DNA of 64,000 bases from Bacteroides sp. M10 (GTDB taxonomy: Bacteria; Bacteroidota; Bacteroidia; Bacteroidales; Bacteroidaceae), in NCBI RefSeq assembly GCF_014334015.1, contig NZ_CP060488.1, positions 2,810,501 to 2,874,500 on the forward strand, in the 5' to 3' direction. The notes below the pieces were generated by a model. That model was not told the DNA's origin. It made no database searches and was given only the letters and a program-made list of their open reading frames with translations. Positions within the stretch are counted from its first letter, which is position 1. Each line of letters opens with the position of its first letter. Shown here piece by piece: positions 43,691-51,763 of this stretch. Made by a program: the position numbers and the translations under genes.

Positions 43691-44560
43691 ATGAATTTTA
43701 GCATTATTAAAACAGGATTGGTCGCTGTTGCGGCTATGGTCAGTCTGAACTCTTTCTCGCAAGACCTGATTGCCCGCCAAGCACCGATAGACAAGAAATT
43801 AAAGTCAGTAGACTCTTTGGCCTTGCAGAAGCAAATCCGCACCGAACAGTCCGAATATCCCGCCCTAAGTCTTTATTCAAACTGGAATAACCAGTATGCT
43901 CATTCTTATGGGAATGCAATTGTTCCCGAAACATATACTATCGATTTGACCGGTTTCTGTATGCCGACTCCCAGTACAAAGATAACTTCACCTTTCGGAC
44001 CTCGTTGGAGAAGAATGCATAATGGTCTCGACTTGAAAGTAAATATTGGTGATACGATTGTTTCTGCTTTCGACGGTAAAGTGCGTATTGTAAAGTACGA
44101 GCGTAGAGGATATGGTAAATATGTTGTGATCCGTCATGATAATGGACTGGAAACAATATACGGACACTTATCCAAACAACTGGTTGAAGAAAACCAGCTG
44201 GTGAGAGCCGGTGAACCGATTGGTCTGGGTGGTAACACCGGACGCTCTACAGGTTCGCACCTTCATTTCGAAACCCGCTTCTTGGGAATTGCCATTAATC
44301 CGATTTATATGTTCGACTTCCCGAAACAGGATATCGTTGCCGATACTTATACGTTCCGTAAAGCAAAAGGTATGAAGCGTGCAGGTTCTCATGACACGCA
44401 GGTGGCTGACGGTACCATCCGTTATCACAAGGTGAAGAGTGGCGATACATTGTCCCGCATTGCTAAGTTACGCGGCGTATCAGTCAGCACGCTTTGCAAA
44501 CTGAACCGCATCAAACCGACCACGACTTTGCGTATCGGACAGGTTTTGCGTTGTTCATAA
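43691..44560 (+). CDS. Secreted M23 (LytM) peptidase with C-terminal LysM domain
   Basis: A 289-residue exported protein. The signal peptide ends near NSFSQ. The M23 domain holds the zinc ligands in FGPRWRRMHNGLDLKVN (HxxxD) and TGSHLHFETRF (HxH), with IYGHLSKQLV between. The C-terminal LysM domain (YHKVKSGDTLSRIAKLRGVS) binds peptidoglycan. It probably cuts peptide cross-links in the wall during growth or division. A strong terminator follows. Confidence 0.93.
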   Translation: MNFSIIKTGLVAVAAMVSLNSFSQDLIARQAPIDKKLKSVDSLALQKQIRTEQSEYPALSLYSNWNNQYAHSYGNAIVPETYTIDLTGFCMPTPSTKITSPFGPRWRRMHNGLDLKVNIGDTIVSAFDGKVRIVKYERRGYGKYVVIRHDNGLETIYGHLSKQLVEENQLVRAGEPIGLGGNTGRSTGSHLHFETRFLGIAINPIYMFDFPKQDIVADTYTFRKAKGMKRAGSHDTQVADGTIRYHKVKSGDTLSRIAKLRGVSVSTLCKLNRIKPTTTLRIGQVLRCS

Positions 44561-44598
44561 AATAGATAGCTTATAAAACAGTAATACAATATCTTTAG

Positions 44599-44645
44599 AA
44601 GAGGGCACTTTAATATAATTTAGAGTGCCCTCTTTCTGTTTTTAC
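44599..44645 (+). terminator. Terminator after the M23 peptidase gene
   Basis: AAGAGGGCACT at 44599-44609 pairs with AGTGCCCTCTT at 44624-44634, an 11-bp perfect stem, followed by TCTGTTTTTA. It directly abuts the next promoter. Confidence 0.9.
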
Positions 44646-44664
44646 TTAATTATTGTTACCTTTG
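44635..44664 (+). promoter_or_regulatory. Promoter of the DUF1599-DoxX-tpiA unit
   Basis: TCTG at 44635-44638, 18 bp, then TACCTTTG at 44657-44664. The -7 is perfect and the -33 has three of four bases. It begins one base after the terminator stem. Confidence 0.7.
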
Positions 44665-44682
44665 CGCACTATTTGGAAGAAG

Positions 44683-45225
44683 ATGAAAGATACCAAGCAA
44701 CAATTTGAACATGTCATCGCTTTGTGCCGTGACTTATTTTCCAAGAAGCTGCACGATTACGGGCCTGCATGGCGTATCCTGCGTCCGGCTTCGGTGACTG
44801 ACCAGATTTTTATTAAAGCCAATCGGATTCGTAGTATTGAAACCAAAGGAGTGACCTTGATTGACGAGGGAATCCGTGCAGAGTTTATTGCGATTGTCAA
44901 TTATGGCATTGTCGGACTCATCCAGTTGGAACTGGGTTATGCCGAATCTGCCGACATCAGCAATGAAGAAGCGATGGCTTTATACGATAAGTATGCAAAA
45001 GAGGCATTAGACCTGATGCTTGCCAAAAACCATGATTATGATGAAGCCTGGCGGAGCATGCGTGTCAGCTCTTACACAGACTTGATCTTGATGAAGATTT
45101 ACCGTACCAAGCAGATTGAGAGCCTGGCCGGCAACACATTGGTGTCAGAGGGAATTGATGCCAATTATATGGATATGATTAATTACTCTGTTTTCGGACT
45201 AATTAAGATAGAATTTGAAGGATAA
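44683..45225 (+). CDS. DUF1599 domain protein
   Basis: A 180-residue protein with two copies of the same motif. The first is residues about 20-85 (DLFSKKLHDYGPAWRILRPA, then IFIKANRIRSIE). The second is about 105-175 (LMLAKNHDYDEAWRSMRVSS, then LILMKIYRTKQIE). This is the DUF1599 (nucleotide modification-associated) pattern; the function is unknown. The ATG at 44683 is chosen because RNA should start near 44671. Its 3' end overlaps the next gene by 11 bp. Confidence 0.88.
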   Translation: MKDTKQQFEHVIALCRDLFSKKLHDYGPAWRILRPASVTDQIFIKANRIRSIETKGVTLIDEGIRAEFIAIVNYGIVGLIQLELGYAESADISNEEAMALYDKYAKEALDLMLAKNHDYDEAWRSMRVSSYTDLILMKIYRTKQIESLAGNTLVSEGIDANYMDMINYSVFGLIKIEFEG

Positions 45226-46582
45226 GAACTTACATATCATTCAGGAGGTAGTGGCGAATACGTGTCGCTTTCTTTTGGCGGCATCGTTCATCTTTTCCGG
45301 ATTTGTAAAGGCAGTTGATCCACTGGGGTTCCAGTATAAGATACAGGATTATCTGACCGCATTCGGAATAGCTTCCTGGTTCCCTTCATTCTTCCCTTTA
45401 TTGGGAGGCATCATCTTGTCAGCCGTTGAGTTTTTTATCGGTATCTCCTTATTCTTTGCTACCAGAAGAACGTTGGCTACTTCATTGGCTTTGATGCTGA
45501 TGATTTTCATGACACCACTGACCTTGTATCTTGCCATCTTTGATCCGGTTTCGGACTGTGGTTGTTTTGGAGATGCCTGGGTGTTGACAAACTGGGAGAC
45601 ATTCGGCAAGAATATAATTCTGCTGTTTGCAGCAATGATGGCTTTCCGCCACAGGAGGATGCTGATCCGTTTTATCAGTGTGAAGATGGAGTGGCTGGTT
45701 TCTCTCTATACGCTGTTCTTTGTATTTACTTTGTCGTTCTATTGTCTGGACCGTCTGCCAGTTTTAGACTTTCGTCCTTACAAGATCGGAAAGAATATTC
45801 CGGAAGGGATGACAATGCCCGAAGGAGCGAAACCGAGTGTATATGAAAGCATCTTTATCTTGGAAAAGAACGGAGAGAAGAAAGAATTTACGTTGGATAA
45901 CTATCCGGATAGTACCTGGACATTTATCGACACACGGACAATTCTGAAGGAAAAAGGATATGAACCGGCTATTCACGATTTCTCTATGATTGATCTGAAT
46001 ACGGGTGAAGATATAACAGACGATGTGTTGACGGATATAGGATACACTTTCCTGTTGGTTGCCCATCGGATTGAAGAGGCGGATGATAGTAACATTGATT
46101 TGATTAATGAGATATATGACTATTCGGTGGAGCATGGTTATAAATTTTACTGCCTCACTTCTTCACCGGAAGAACAGATCGAATTGTGGAAGGACAAGAC
46201 GGGAGCCGAATATCCTTTCTGTCAGATGGATGATATTACATTAAAGACAATGGTTCGTTCCAATCCGGGATTGATACTGATTAAGAACGGAACAATTCTG
46301 AATAAATGGAGTGATGAGGATATACCGGATGAATATGTGCTGACGGACAAGCTGGAAAATCTGCCGTTAGGAAAACAGAAAGTGAGCAGTGACACTCATA
46401 CGGTGGGATATGTATTCTTATGGTTTGTTATTCCGTTGTTGCTAGTGCTTGGGGTGGATGTTTTGGTCGTTCGCCGCAGAGAACGGAAAAACGCGAAGCG
46501 GAAGCAACAAGAGGAAGAGATGAAAAGCAAAGAATTAAAAGCGGAGAATCCGAAAATAGAAGAACAAGAAAAGAATGAATGA
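45215..46582 (+). CDS. DoxX/MauE-like membrane protein with thioredoxin-like domain
   Basis: A 455-residue membrane protein. The N-terminal half has about four helices (FLLAASFIFSGFVKAVDPLG first, then the DCGCFGDAW motif seen in MauE/DoxX proteins). Residues about 180-390 form a soluble domain with a thioredoxin-like C-terminal part (NPGLILIKNGTILNKWSDED). A last helix (about 400-425) precedes a Lys/Glu-rich tail. The start is not ATG: TTG at 45215, overlapping the DUF1599 stop, is the best choice because no in-frame ATG occurs before the second helix. I recall this family under the name BT_3928; its function is unknown. Confidence 0.8.
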   Translation: MKDKNLHIIQEVVANTCRFLLAASFIFSGFVKAVDPLGFQYKIQDYLTAFGIASWFPSFFPLLGGIILSAVEFFIGISLFFATRRTLATSLALMLMIFMTPLTLYLAIFDPVSDCGCFGDAWVLTNWETFGKNIILLFAAMMAFRHRRMLIRFISVKMEWLVSLYTLFFVFTLSFYCLDRLPVLDFRPYKIGKNIPEGMTMPEGAKPSVYESIFILEKNGEKKEFTLDNYPDSTWTFIDTRTILKEKGYEPAIHDFSMIDLNTGEDITDDVLTDIGYTFLLVAHRIEEADDSNIDLINEIYDYSVEHGYKFYCLTSSPEEQIELWKDKTGAEYPFCQMDDITLKTMVRSNPGLILIKNGTILNKWSDEDIPDEYVLTDKLENLPLGKQKVSSDTHTVGYVFLWFVIPLLLVLGVDVLVVRRRERKNAKRKQQEEEMKSKELKAENPKIEEQEKNE

Positions 46583-46616
46583 TAACGAGCGGCCTCTGTA
46601 ACGAACGCTAATCCCG

Positions 46617-46651
46617 ATCGTTCAATCGTCAATCGTGAAATCGTAAATTTA
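46617..46651 (+). repeat. Heptad repeat leader in front of tpiA
   Basis: Consecutive 7-mers read ATCGTTC, AATCGTC, AATCGTG, AAATCGT, AAATTTA. The series ends 25 bp before the tpiA start codon. It is the same kind of leader as at mrp (AAATCGT is shared exactly). Confidence 0.65.
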
Positions 46652-46676
46652 TTAACCCTTTAAAATAAAAAACAAA

Positions 46677-47432
46677 ATGAGAAAGAACATTGTTGCAGGA
46701 AACTGGAAAATGAACAAAACCCTTCAAGAGGGTATCGCTTTGGCTAAAGAATTGAACGAAGCATTGGCTAACGAAAAGCCTAACTGTGATGTAATCATCT
46801 GTACTCCGTTCATCCACCTGGCTTCTGTTACTCCGTTGGTAGACGCTGCAAAGATCGGTGTAGGTGCTGAAAACTGTGCAGACAAAGCATCAGGTGCATA
46901 TACAGGTGAAGTTTCAGCTGAAATGGTTGCTTCTACAGGTGCAAAATATGTAATTTTGGGACACTCTGAACGTCGTGCATATTACGGTGAAACAGTTGCT
47001 ATCCTCGAAGAAAAAGTAAAATTGGCTTTGGCTAACGGTCTGACTCCGATTTTCTGTATCGGTGAAGTGTTGGAAGAACGCGAAGCTAACAAGCAGAACG
47101 AAGTGGTAGCTGCACAGATGGAATCTGTATTCTCTCTGTCTGCTGAAGACTTCTCTAAGATTGTATTGGCTTACGAACCGGTTTGGGCTATCGGCACAGG
47201 TAAAACTGCTTCTCCTGAACAAGCACAGGAAATCCATGCTTTCATCCGTTCTATCGTAGCTAACAAGTATGGTAAAGAAATCGCAGACAATACTTCTATC
47301 CTTTACGGTGGTAGCTGCAAACCTTCTAACGCTAAAGAACTGTTCGCTAACCCGGACGTTGATGGTGGTTTGATTGGTGGTGCTGCTTTGAAAGTATCTG
47401 ATTTTAAAGGTATCATTGATGCCTTCAATTAA
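46677..47432 (+). CDS. tpiA: Triose-phosphate isomerase
   Basis: A 251-residue glycolytic enzyme interconverting dihydroxyacetone phosphate and glyceraldehyde 3-phosphate. The substrate lysine is in [10 protein letters not shown], the catalytic histidine in [14 protein letters not shown], and the catalytic glutamate in [14 protein letters not shown]. The phosphate loop is YGGSCKPSN, with [10 protein letters not shown] near the end. Strong codon bias (GCT, GAA, AAC, CGT) marks a highly expressed gene. Confidence 0.97.
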   Translation: MRKNIVAGNWKMNKTLQEGIALAKELNEALANEKPNCDVIICTPFIHLASVTPLVDAAKIGVGAENCADKASGAYTGEVSAEMVASTGAKYVILGHSERRAYYGETVAILEEKVKLALANGLTPIFCIGEVLEEREANKQNEVVAAQMESVFSLSAEDFSKIVLAYEPVWAIGTGKTASPEQAQEIHAFIRSIVANKYGKEIADNTSILYGGSCKPSNAKELFANPDVDGGLIGGAALKVSDFKGIIDAFN

Positions 47433-47558
47433 ATGATAGTTGATAAATGATAGTTGATAGTTGCTATGCAGTATAGCTTGCTATCGACTATCGTTTATCT
47501 TTTCAACTATCATTTTTCAACTATCATTTTCCGACTATCATTTATCAACTATCAACTG
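47431..47558. repeat. 14-bp repeats in inverted halves between tpiA and the SPOR gene
   Basis: AAATGATAGTTGAT occurs twice at 47431 and 47445. After about 45 bp, reverse-complement-type 14-mers follow at 47504, 47518 and 47532 (CAACTATCATTTTT and variants), then half units to 47558. Twenty-one bases of the left half are perfectly complementary to the right half, so a large hairpin can form. The right half ends 7 bp before the SPOR gene ATG. Confidence 0.8.
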
Positions 47559-47565
47559 TTTAATA

Positions 47566-48009
47566 ATGAAGGTTTTACTTACCCTATTGTTTGTTTTGAC
47601 AGCTACTTTTGCGCAAGCGCAAAGTATTATCAAGAGTCTGGAACGTAACATTCCGGGGCAAGGAAAGGTGACTATCCATCAAGATCCCCGCATTGAGGCT
47701 CTGATAGGTATGGAACGTCCTGCAACAGGTGAACAGAAAGTAATAAAGACTTCCGGGTTCAGAATCCAGGCGTATGCCGGTAACAATACTCGTCAGGCGA
47801 AGAATGATGCTTATCATGTAGCATCGCGTGTGAAAGAGTATTTTCCTGAATTGACGGTATATACTTCGTTCAATCCACCTCGTTGGCTTTGTCGTGTAGG
47901 TGATTTCCGTAGCATTGAAGAAGCGGACGCAATGATGCGTCGGTTGAAAGCTACCGGTGTGTTCAAAGAGGTTTCTATTGTAAGAGACCAGATCAATATT
48001 CCTTTATAA
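47566..48009 (+). CDS. SPOR-domain secreted protein
   Basis: A 147-residue exported protein (signal peptide [20 protein letters not shown]). Residues about 65-147 form a SPOR domain ([20 protein letters not shown], then [20 protein letters not shown]), which binds denuded peptidoglycan at division sites. The open frame extends to 47461, but that part is translated repeat sequence, and the signal peptide fixes the start at 47566. It lies 7 bp before folE. Confidence 0.9.
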   Translation: MKVLLTLLFVLTATFAQAQSIIKSLERNIPGQGKVTIHQDPRIEALIGMERPATGEQKVIKTSGFRIQAYAGNNTRQAKNDAYHVASRVKEYFPELTVYTSFNPPRWLCRVGDFRSIEEADAMMRRLKATGVFKEVSIVRDQINIPL

Positions 48010-48016
48010 TTGTATC

Positions 48017-48607
48017 ATGTTAGAAAAAGAAGAAATTGTTTCTCCGAATCTGGAGGAGTTGAAGAGTCATTATCGTAGTATTATAACTTTGTTGGGTGAA
48101 GATGCCGAAAGGGAAGGGTTGTTGAAAACTCCGGAACGGGTGGCTAAGGCGATGTTAAGCTTGACGAAAGGGTATCACATGGACCCTCACGAAGTGCTTC
48201 GTTCTGCTAAATTCCAGGAAGAATATAGCCAGATGGTGATTGTAAAAGATATCGATTTCTTCTCTCTTTGCGAACATCACATGTTGCCGTTCTACGGAAA
48301 GGCGCACGTGGCTTATATTCCTAATGGCTATATCACAGGGTTGAGTAAGATTGCCCGTGTAGTCGATATATTCTCTCATCGTCTGCAAGTGCAGGAACGC
48401 ATGACACTGCAAATCAAAGAGTGCATTCAGGAAACGCTGAATCCACTGGGAGTAATGGTGGTGGTGGAAGCCAAACACATGTGTATGCAGATGCGTGGTG
48501 TAGAAAAACAAAACTCTATTACTACTACTTCTGACTTTACCGGAGCTTTCAATCAGGCAAAGACTCGTGAAGAGTTTATGAATCTGATTCAACACGGAAG
48601 AGTATAA
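48017..48607 (+). CDS. folE: GTP cyclohydrolase I
   Basis: A 196-residue enzyme that opens GTP to 7,8-dihydroneopterin triphosphate, the first step to folate and queuosine precursors. Zinc ligands are in [11 protein letters not shown] and [30 protein letters not shown] and the N-terminal [13 protein letters not shown] are family motifs. It is converged upon by dnaG, with only 29 bp between stops and no clear terminator. Confidence 0.97.
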   Translation: MLEKEEIVSPNLEELKSHYRSIITLLGEDAEREGLLKTPERVAKAMLSLTKGYHMDPHEVLRSAKFQEEYSQMVIVKDIDFFSLCEHHMLPFYGKAHVAYIPNGYITGLSKIARVVDIFSHRLQVQERMTLQIKECIQETLNPLGVMVVVEAKHMCMQMRGVEKQNSITTTSDFTGAFNQAKTREEFMNLIQHGRV

Positions 48608-48636
48608 TCCGTTTTCTACTTACTGAACAAATAAGC

Positions 48637-50718
48637 TTATCGTAAAACGACGCGATCTCCCAACCGTTTTGCCATGATGCTTTGTACGGTTCTCAACTCA
48701 TTATAGCGTTGCATAAGTGAGTCGCATTTCTCATTATCATGGGCAAGAGAAGGATCTTGTAGGGCATAAAGCATGTGCTTCAATTCCTCTGTTACGATTG
48801 CATACTTGAAGTTAATCATTAACATCGGCACCAGTTCATAGAGCCGCTCTTCATCCGTCACGATCTTTTGGGACTTGGAGTGATATTTGCTAAGCTGATA
48901 ACGCACATTAATCAAGTCTACACTCAATTTACTGATTACCGGATCAGGATGTGCCAGGAAATAACGTTCGGCAATGAAGTTGGAGTCGTGCATGTGTGCA
49001 GCAGCTTCCGATAACATTTGGCGGTGCAGCGGATTATGGAAGGCTAACTCATCCTCTTTCAGATCATTAACTACATATTCAATGACGGTTACCGGAATTT
49101 CGTTTCCTTCTTCATCGGTCAGGTTACACATGATTTTCTCTCCATAACGAACTACCGCCTGTAATATCAGTCGCTCGAATTTGTAGAATTCCTGCCCTTC
49201 CTTTCCTTCCTGTGGAATAAAGGAAGCATAACTGTCTTCCTGCAGAGCAGGAGGAACATCTGTATATCCGCCATCCACTTCAGGAGGTAACGGAATATCT
49301 CCATTAGGCATTGGAACATCTTCAGGAGGTGTGCTGCCTTGTGACATCATAGCCGTTCTTTCAGCCATCCGGCGTTCCCGTTCCGTTTGCTCGGCTCGCT
49401 TCTCTGCTTGAGTTTCCCGCCTTTTGGCGACTTCCGCTACAAGCAGTTTGTCTTCTACATGAAGTAGTTGGGCACATTCTTTGATATAAACATCTCTAAC
49501 AATCGCTTCCGGAATGACAGAGATACTTTGTACCAGGTTACCAATCAGTTCCGCACGCTTGATAGGGTCTTTTCCTGCATCCTCCAGCAACAAGTTTGTC
49601 TTGAAGCGGATAAAGTCCGTTTCATGTTCCGAGATAAAGGCTTGAAATTCCGTAGAGTTATGTTTACGGGCAAAAGAGTCCGGGTCGTCTCCATCGGGAA
49701 GAAGACAGACCTTGATGTTCATCCCTTCTTCCAATAACATATCAATTCCCCGGATAGAAGCCTTGATACCTGCTGCGTCACCGTCATAAAGCACTGTCAT
49801 ATTGTTGGTGAACCGGTGGATCATACGGATTTGTCCTGGCGTGAGGGCTGTTCCCGAAGAAGCAACCACATTCTCTATGCCGGATTGATGCATGGAGATC
49901 ACATCCGTATATCCTTCAACTAAAAAACAACGGTCCTGCTTTACAATAGCCTGTTTGGCGAAATATATACCGTATAATTCGTTACTTTTGTGGTAAATTT
50001 CCGATTCGGGCGAATTGACGTATTTAACTTTAACCCCTTTCGTTGCACTGGCAAGTACACGTCCGCCAAAAGCCACCACTTTGCCGGAAAGCGTATGGAC
50101 AGGGAAAATAACACGTCCCCAAAAACGATCCCGTAACCGGTGGTCATCCGTTTCATAACAAAGTCCGGTCTTTACCAGATACTCTTTCTTATATCCTTTT
50201 TGGATTGCCTCTTTGGAAAATGCATCATGACTTTCGGTACAGTAACCTAACTGAAATTTCTCAATAATGTCATCGCGAAAGCCACGATTACGGAAATAGG
50301 CCATACCGATGCTACGGCCGTCTATATGATTCTTTAGTATATTCTGGAAATAATCGCGTGCAAAGTTATTGACAATAAACAGACTTTCACGTTCGCTTTG
50401 CACAAACTTCTCCTCGTCGCTTAATTCCCGTTCCTTGATTTCGATATTATATTTCTTGGCAAGGTACTTCAATGCTTCCGGATAAGACATCTGCTCGTGC
50501 TCCATAATGAAATGCACGGCATTTCCACCTTTTCCACAAGCAAAGCATTTGCATAATCCTTTAGCGGGAGAGACATAAAAAGAAGGAGTTTTATCACTGT
50601 GGAACGGACACAAACCGACATAATTGACACCACGTTTGCGCAGGGTGACAAAGTCAGAAACGACATCCATAATTTGTGCCGCGTCCAATATCCGGTCTAT
50701 GGTAATTTGATCTATCAT
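48637..50718 (-). CDS. dnaG: DNA primase
   Basis: A 693-residue primase that makes RNA primers for replication. The CHC2 zinc finger is YVGLCPFHSDKTPSFYVSPA then CKCFACGKGGNAVHF. The TOPRIM catalytic core shows FLVEGYTDVISMHQSG and LYDGDAAGIKASIRG. An Arg/Glu-rich segment (residues about 430-460) links to the C-terminal DnaB-binding domain. The frame extends to 50760, but ATG at 50718 (MIDQITIDRILDAAQ) is chosen because the promoter occupies 50750-50780. Confidence 0.97.
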   Translation of the reverse strand: MIDQITIDRILDAAQIMDVVSDFVTLRKRGVNYVGLCPFHSDKTPSFYVSPAKGLCKCFACGKGGNAVHFIMEHEQMSYPEALKYLAKKYNIEIKERELSDEEKFVQSERESLFIVNNFARDYFQNILKNHIDGRSIGMAYFRNRGFRDDIIEKFQLGYCTESHDAFSKEAIQKGYKKEYLVKTGLCYETDDHRLRDRFWGRVIFPVHTLSGKVVAFGGRVLASATKGVKVKYVNSPESEIYHKSNELYGIYFAKQAIVKQDRCFLVEGYTDVISMHQSGIENVVASSGTALTPGQIRMIHRFTNNMTVLYDGDAAGIKASIRGIDMLLEEGMNIKVCLLPDGDDPDSFARKHNSTEFQAFISEHETDFIRFKTNLLLEDAGKDPIKRAELIGNLVQSISVIPEAIVRDVYIKECAQLLHVEDKLLVAEVAKRRETQAEKRAEQTERERRMAERTAMMSQGSTPPEDVPMPNGDIPLPPEVDGGYTDVPPALQEDSYASFIPQEGKEGQEFYKFERLILQAVVRYGEKIMCNLTDEEGNEIPVTVIEYVVNDLKEDELAFHNPLHRQMLSEAAAHMHDSNFIAERYFLAHPDPVISKLSVDLINVRYQLSKYHSKSQKIVTDEERLYELVPMLMINFKYAIVTEELKHMLYALQDPSLAHDNEKCDSLMQRYNELRTVQSIMAKRLGDRVVLR

Positions 50719-50749
50719 TCTTTCTCCTGTGAATCCGTTTTTGCGGATA

Positions 50750-50780
50750 CAAAGGTACACATAAAAAAATCCCCTGCAAA
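50750..50780 (-). promoter_or_regulatory. dnaG promoter
   Basis: On the minus strand, TTTG (50780-50777), exactly 19 bp, then TACCTTTG (50757-50750). It is a full consensus match. The -33 bases are part of the stem of the tyrA terminator. Confidence 0.85.
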
Positions 50781-50799
50781 GAACTTTTTTGCAGGGGAT
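50762..50799 (-). terminator. Terminator of the aromatic operon
   Basis: On the minus strand, ATCCCCTGCAAA pairs with TTTGCAGGGGAT (12 bp perfect) around a 7-nt loop, followed by TTTTTTTAT. It lies 25 bp after the tyrA stop. Confidence 0.93.
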
Positions 50800-50824
50800 C
50801 GTTAAATCTTGGCACCGGTATTGA

Positions 50825-51598
50825 TTATTTAATCTTTTCCCGGATCTTCGTCAGATACTTTTTCATACCTTCCGCATCCTTGTTTTCGATGATTTCGAGA
50901 AGGTTTTTCAACTCTGTCCGGATATTAGTCACTTGTCCCGGAGTGCGTGGGTTGAACAGTATTTCCTGAAGCAGGTAATCATCTTCGCTTAGCAGCCCTT
51001 TGGCGATTGCCATGTGCTTTTTGAACGTAGTTCCCGGGGCTTCCTGATGTTTCATTACGGCAGCAAATACGAACGTCGATACGAACGGAATAGAAAGCGA
51101 GTAGGCTACTGTTTCGTCGTGCTCATCGAAAGTATATTCAAAGATGTTCAACCGTAATGTCTGATAGAGGTCTTTGAAGAATATTTTTCCCAGGTGGTCG
51201 CCTTCACTGATAATGATGGCATTTTCACTGCTTAGATTGCTAAGACTTGCGAAAGTTGGGCCAAACATAGGGTGACTGGAAACGTAGCGGAAACCACTTT
51301 CTTCGTAGAACTTCTTCAGTCCGGTTTTTACAGAGGCAATGTCACTAATGATACAGTCTTTGGGTAGTACAGGCAGTATTTTGCGAAAGGCATCCAACGT
51401 GTACTTTACTGTGGCGGCATTAATAACCAGTTCCGGTTCAAATTCCTTAATCTCCTCCAATGTGGTAAAACGATATGTGTTATAGACGAAACGCAACTGG
51501 TGCGGGTTGACGTCGAACACGGCCGTCTCGTGTTGAAAGCTCAAAATATCAGTAAAGAAGGAGCCCATTTTACCGGCTCCAAGGATTAATATTCTCAT
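50825..51598 (-). CDS. tyrA: Prephenate dehydrogenase
   Basis: A 257-residue NAD(P)-dependent enzyme that turns prephenate into 4-hydroxyphenylpyruvate for tyrosine. The dinucleotide fold is MRILILGAGKMGSFFTDILS. DIASVKTGLKKF and YVSSHPMFGPTFAS are the prephenate dehydrogenase signatures with the catalytic His. The C-terminal half is helical. No ACT domain is present, so feedback control is not obvious in this protein. It is the last gene of the pheA operon, separated from the DAHPS-chorismate mutase gene by a long inverted repeat. Confidence 0.93.
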   Translation of the reverse strand: MRILILGAGKMGSFFTDILSFQHETAVFDVNPHQLRFVYNTYRFTTLEEIKEFEPELVINAATVKYTLDAFRKILPVLPKDCIISDIASVKTGLKKFYEESGFRYVSSHPMFGPTFASLSNLSSENAIIISEGDHLGKIFFKDLYQTLRLNIFEYTFDEHDETVAYSLSIPFVSTFVFAAVMKHQEAPGTTFKKHMAIAKGLLSEDDYLLQEILFNPRTPGQVTNIRTELKNLLEIIENKDAEGMKKYLTKIREKIK

Positions 51599-51612
51599 AA
51601 TGTTTATTATTT

Positions 51613-51759
51613 AGTGAGAGTGTGTCAAAACGCAGATTAACGCAAATTATCGCAGAAATAATTTTATAAGTCGTTGATTAATATATCAATATAATTGAAA
51701 TAATCTGCGATAATTTGCGTTAATCTGCGTTTTATTATTCATTATGACACACCTTCACT
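51613..51759. repeat. 30-bp perfect inverted repeat inside the aromatic operon
   Basis: Bases 51627-51656 and 51704-51733 are perfect reverse complements over 30 bp, separated by 47 bp. Each arm is built of 10-bp units (CGCAGATTAA, CGCAAATTAT, CGCAGAAATA). Outer flanks 51613-51626 and 51746-51759 (GTGTGTC / GACACAC) extend the pairing with two mismatches. The structure fills the gap between the DAHPS-chorismate mutase and tyrA genes. Confidence 0.85.
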
Positions 51760-51763
51760 CTAA

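Noticed and set aside
47461..47565. Upstream extension of the SPOR protein by 35 residues.
   Set aside because: The added residues come from the heptad repeat, and the true signal peptide begins at 47566.
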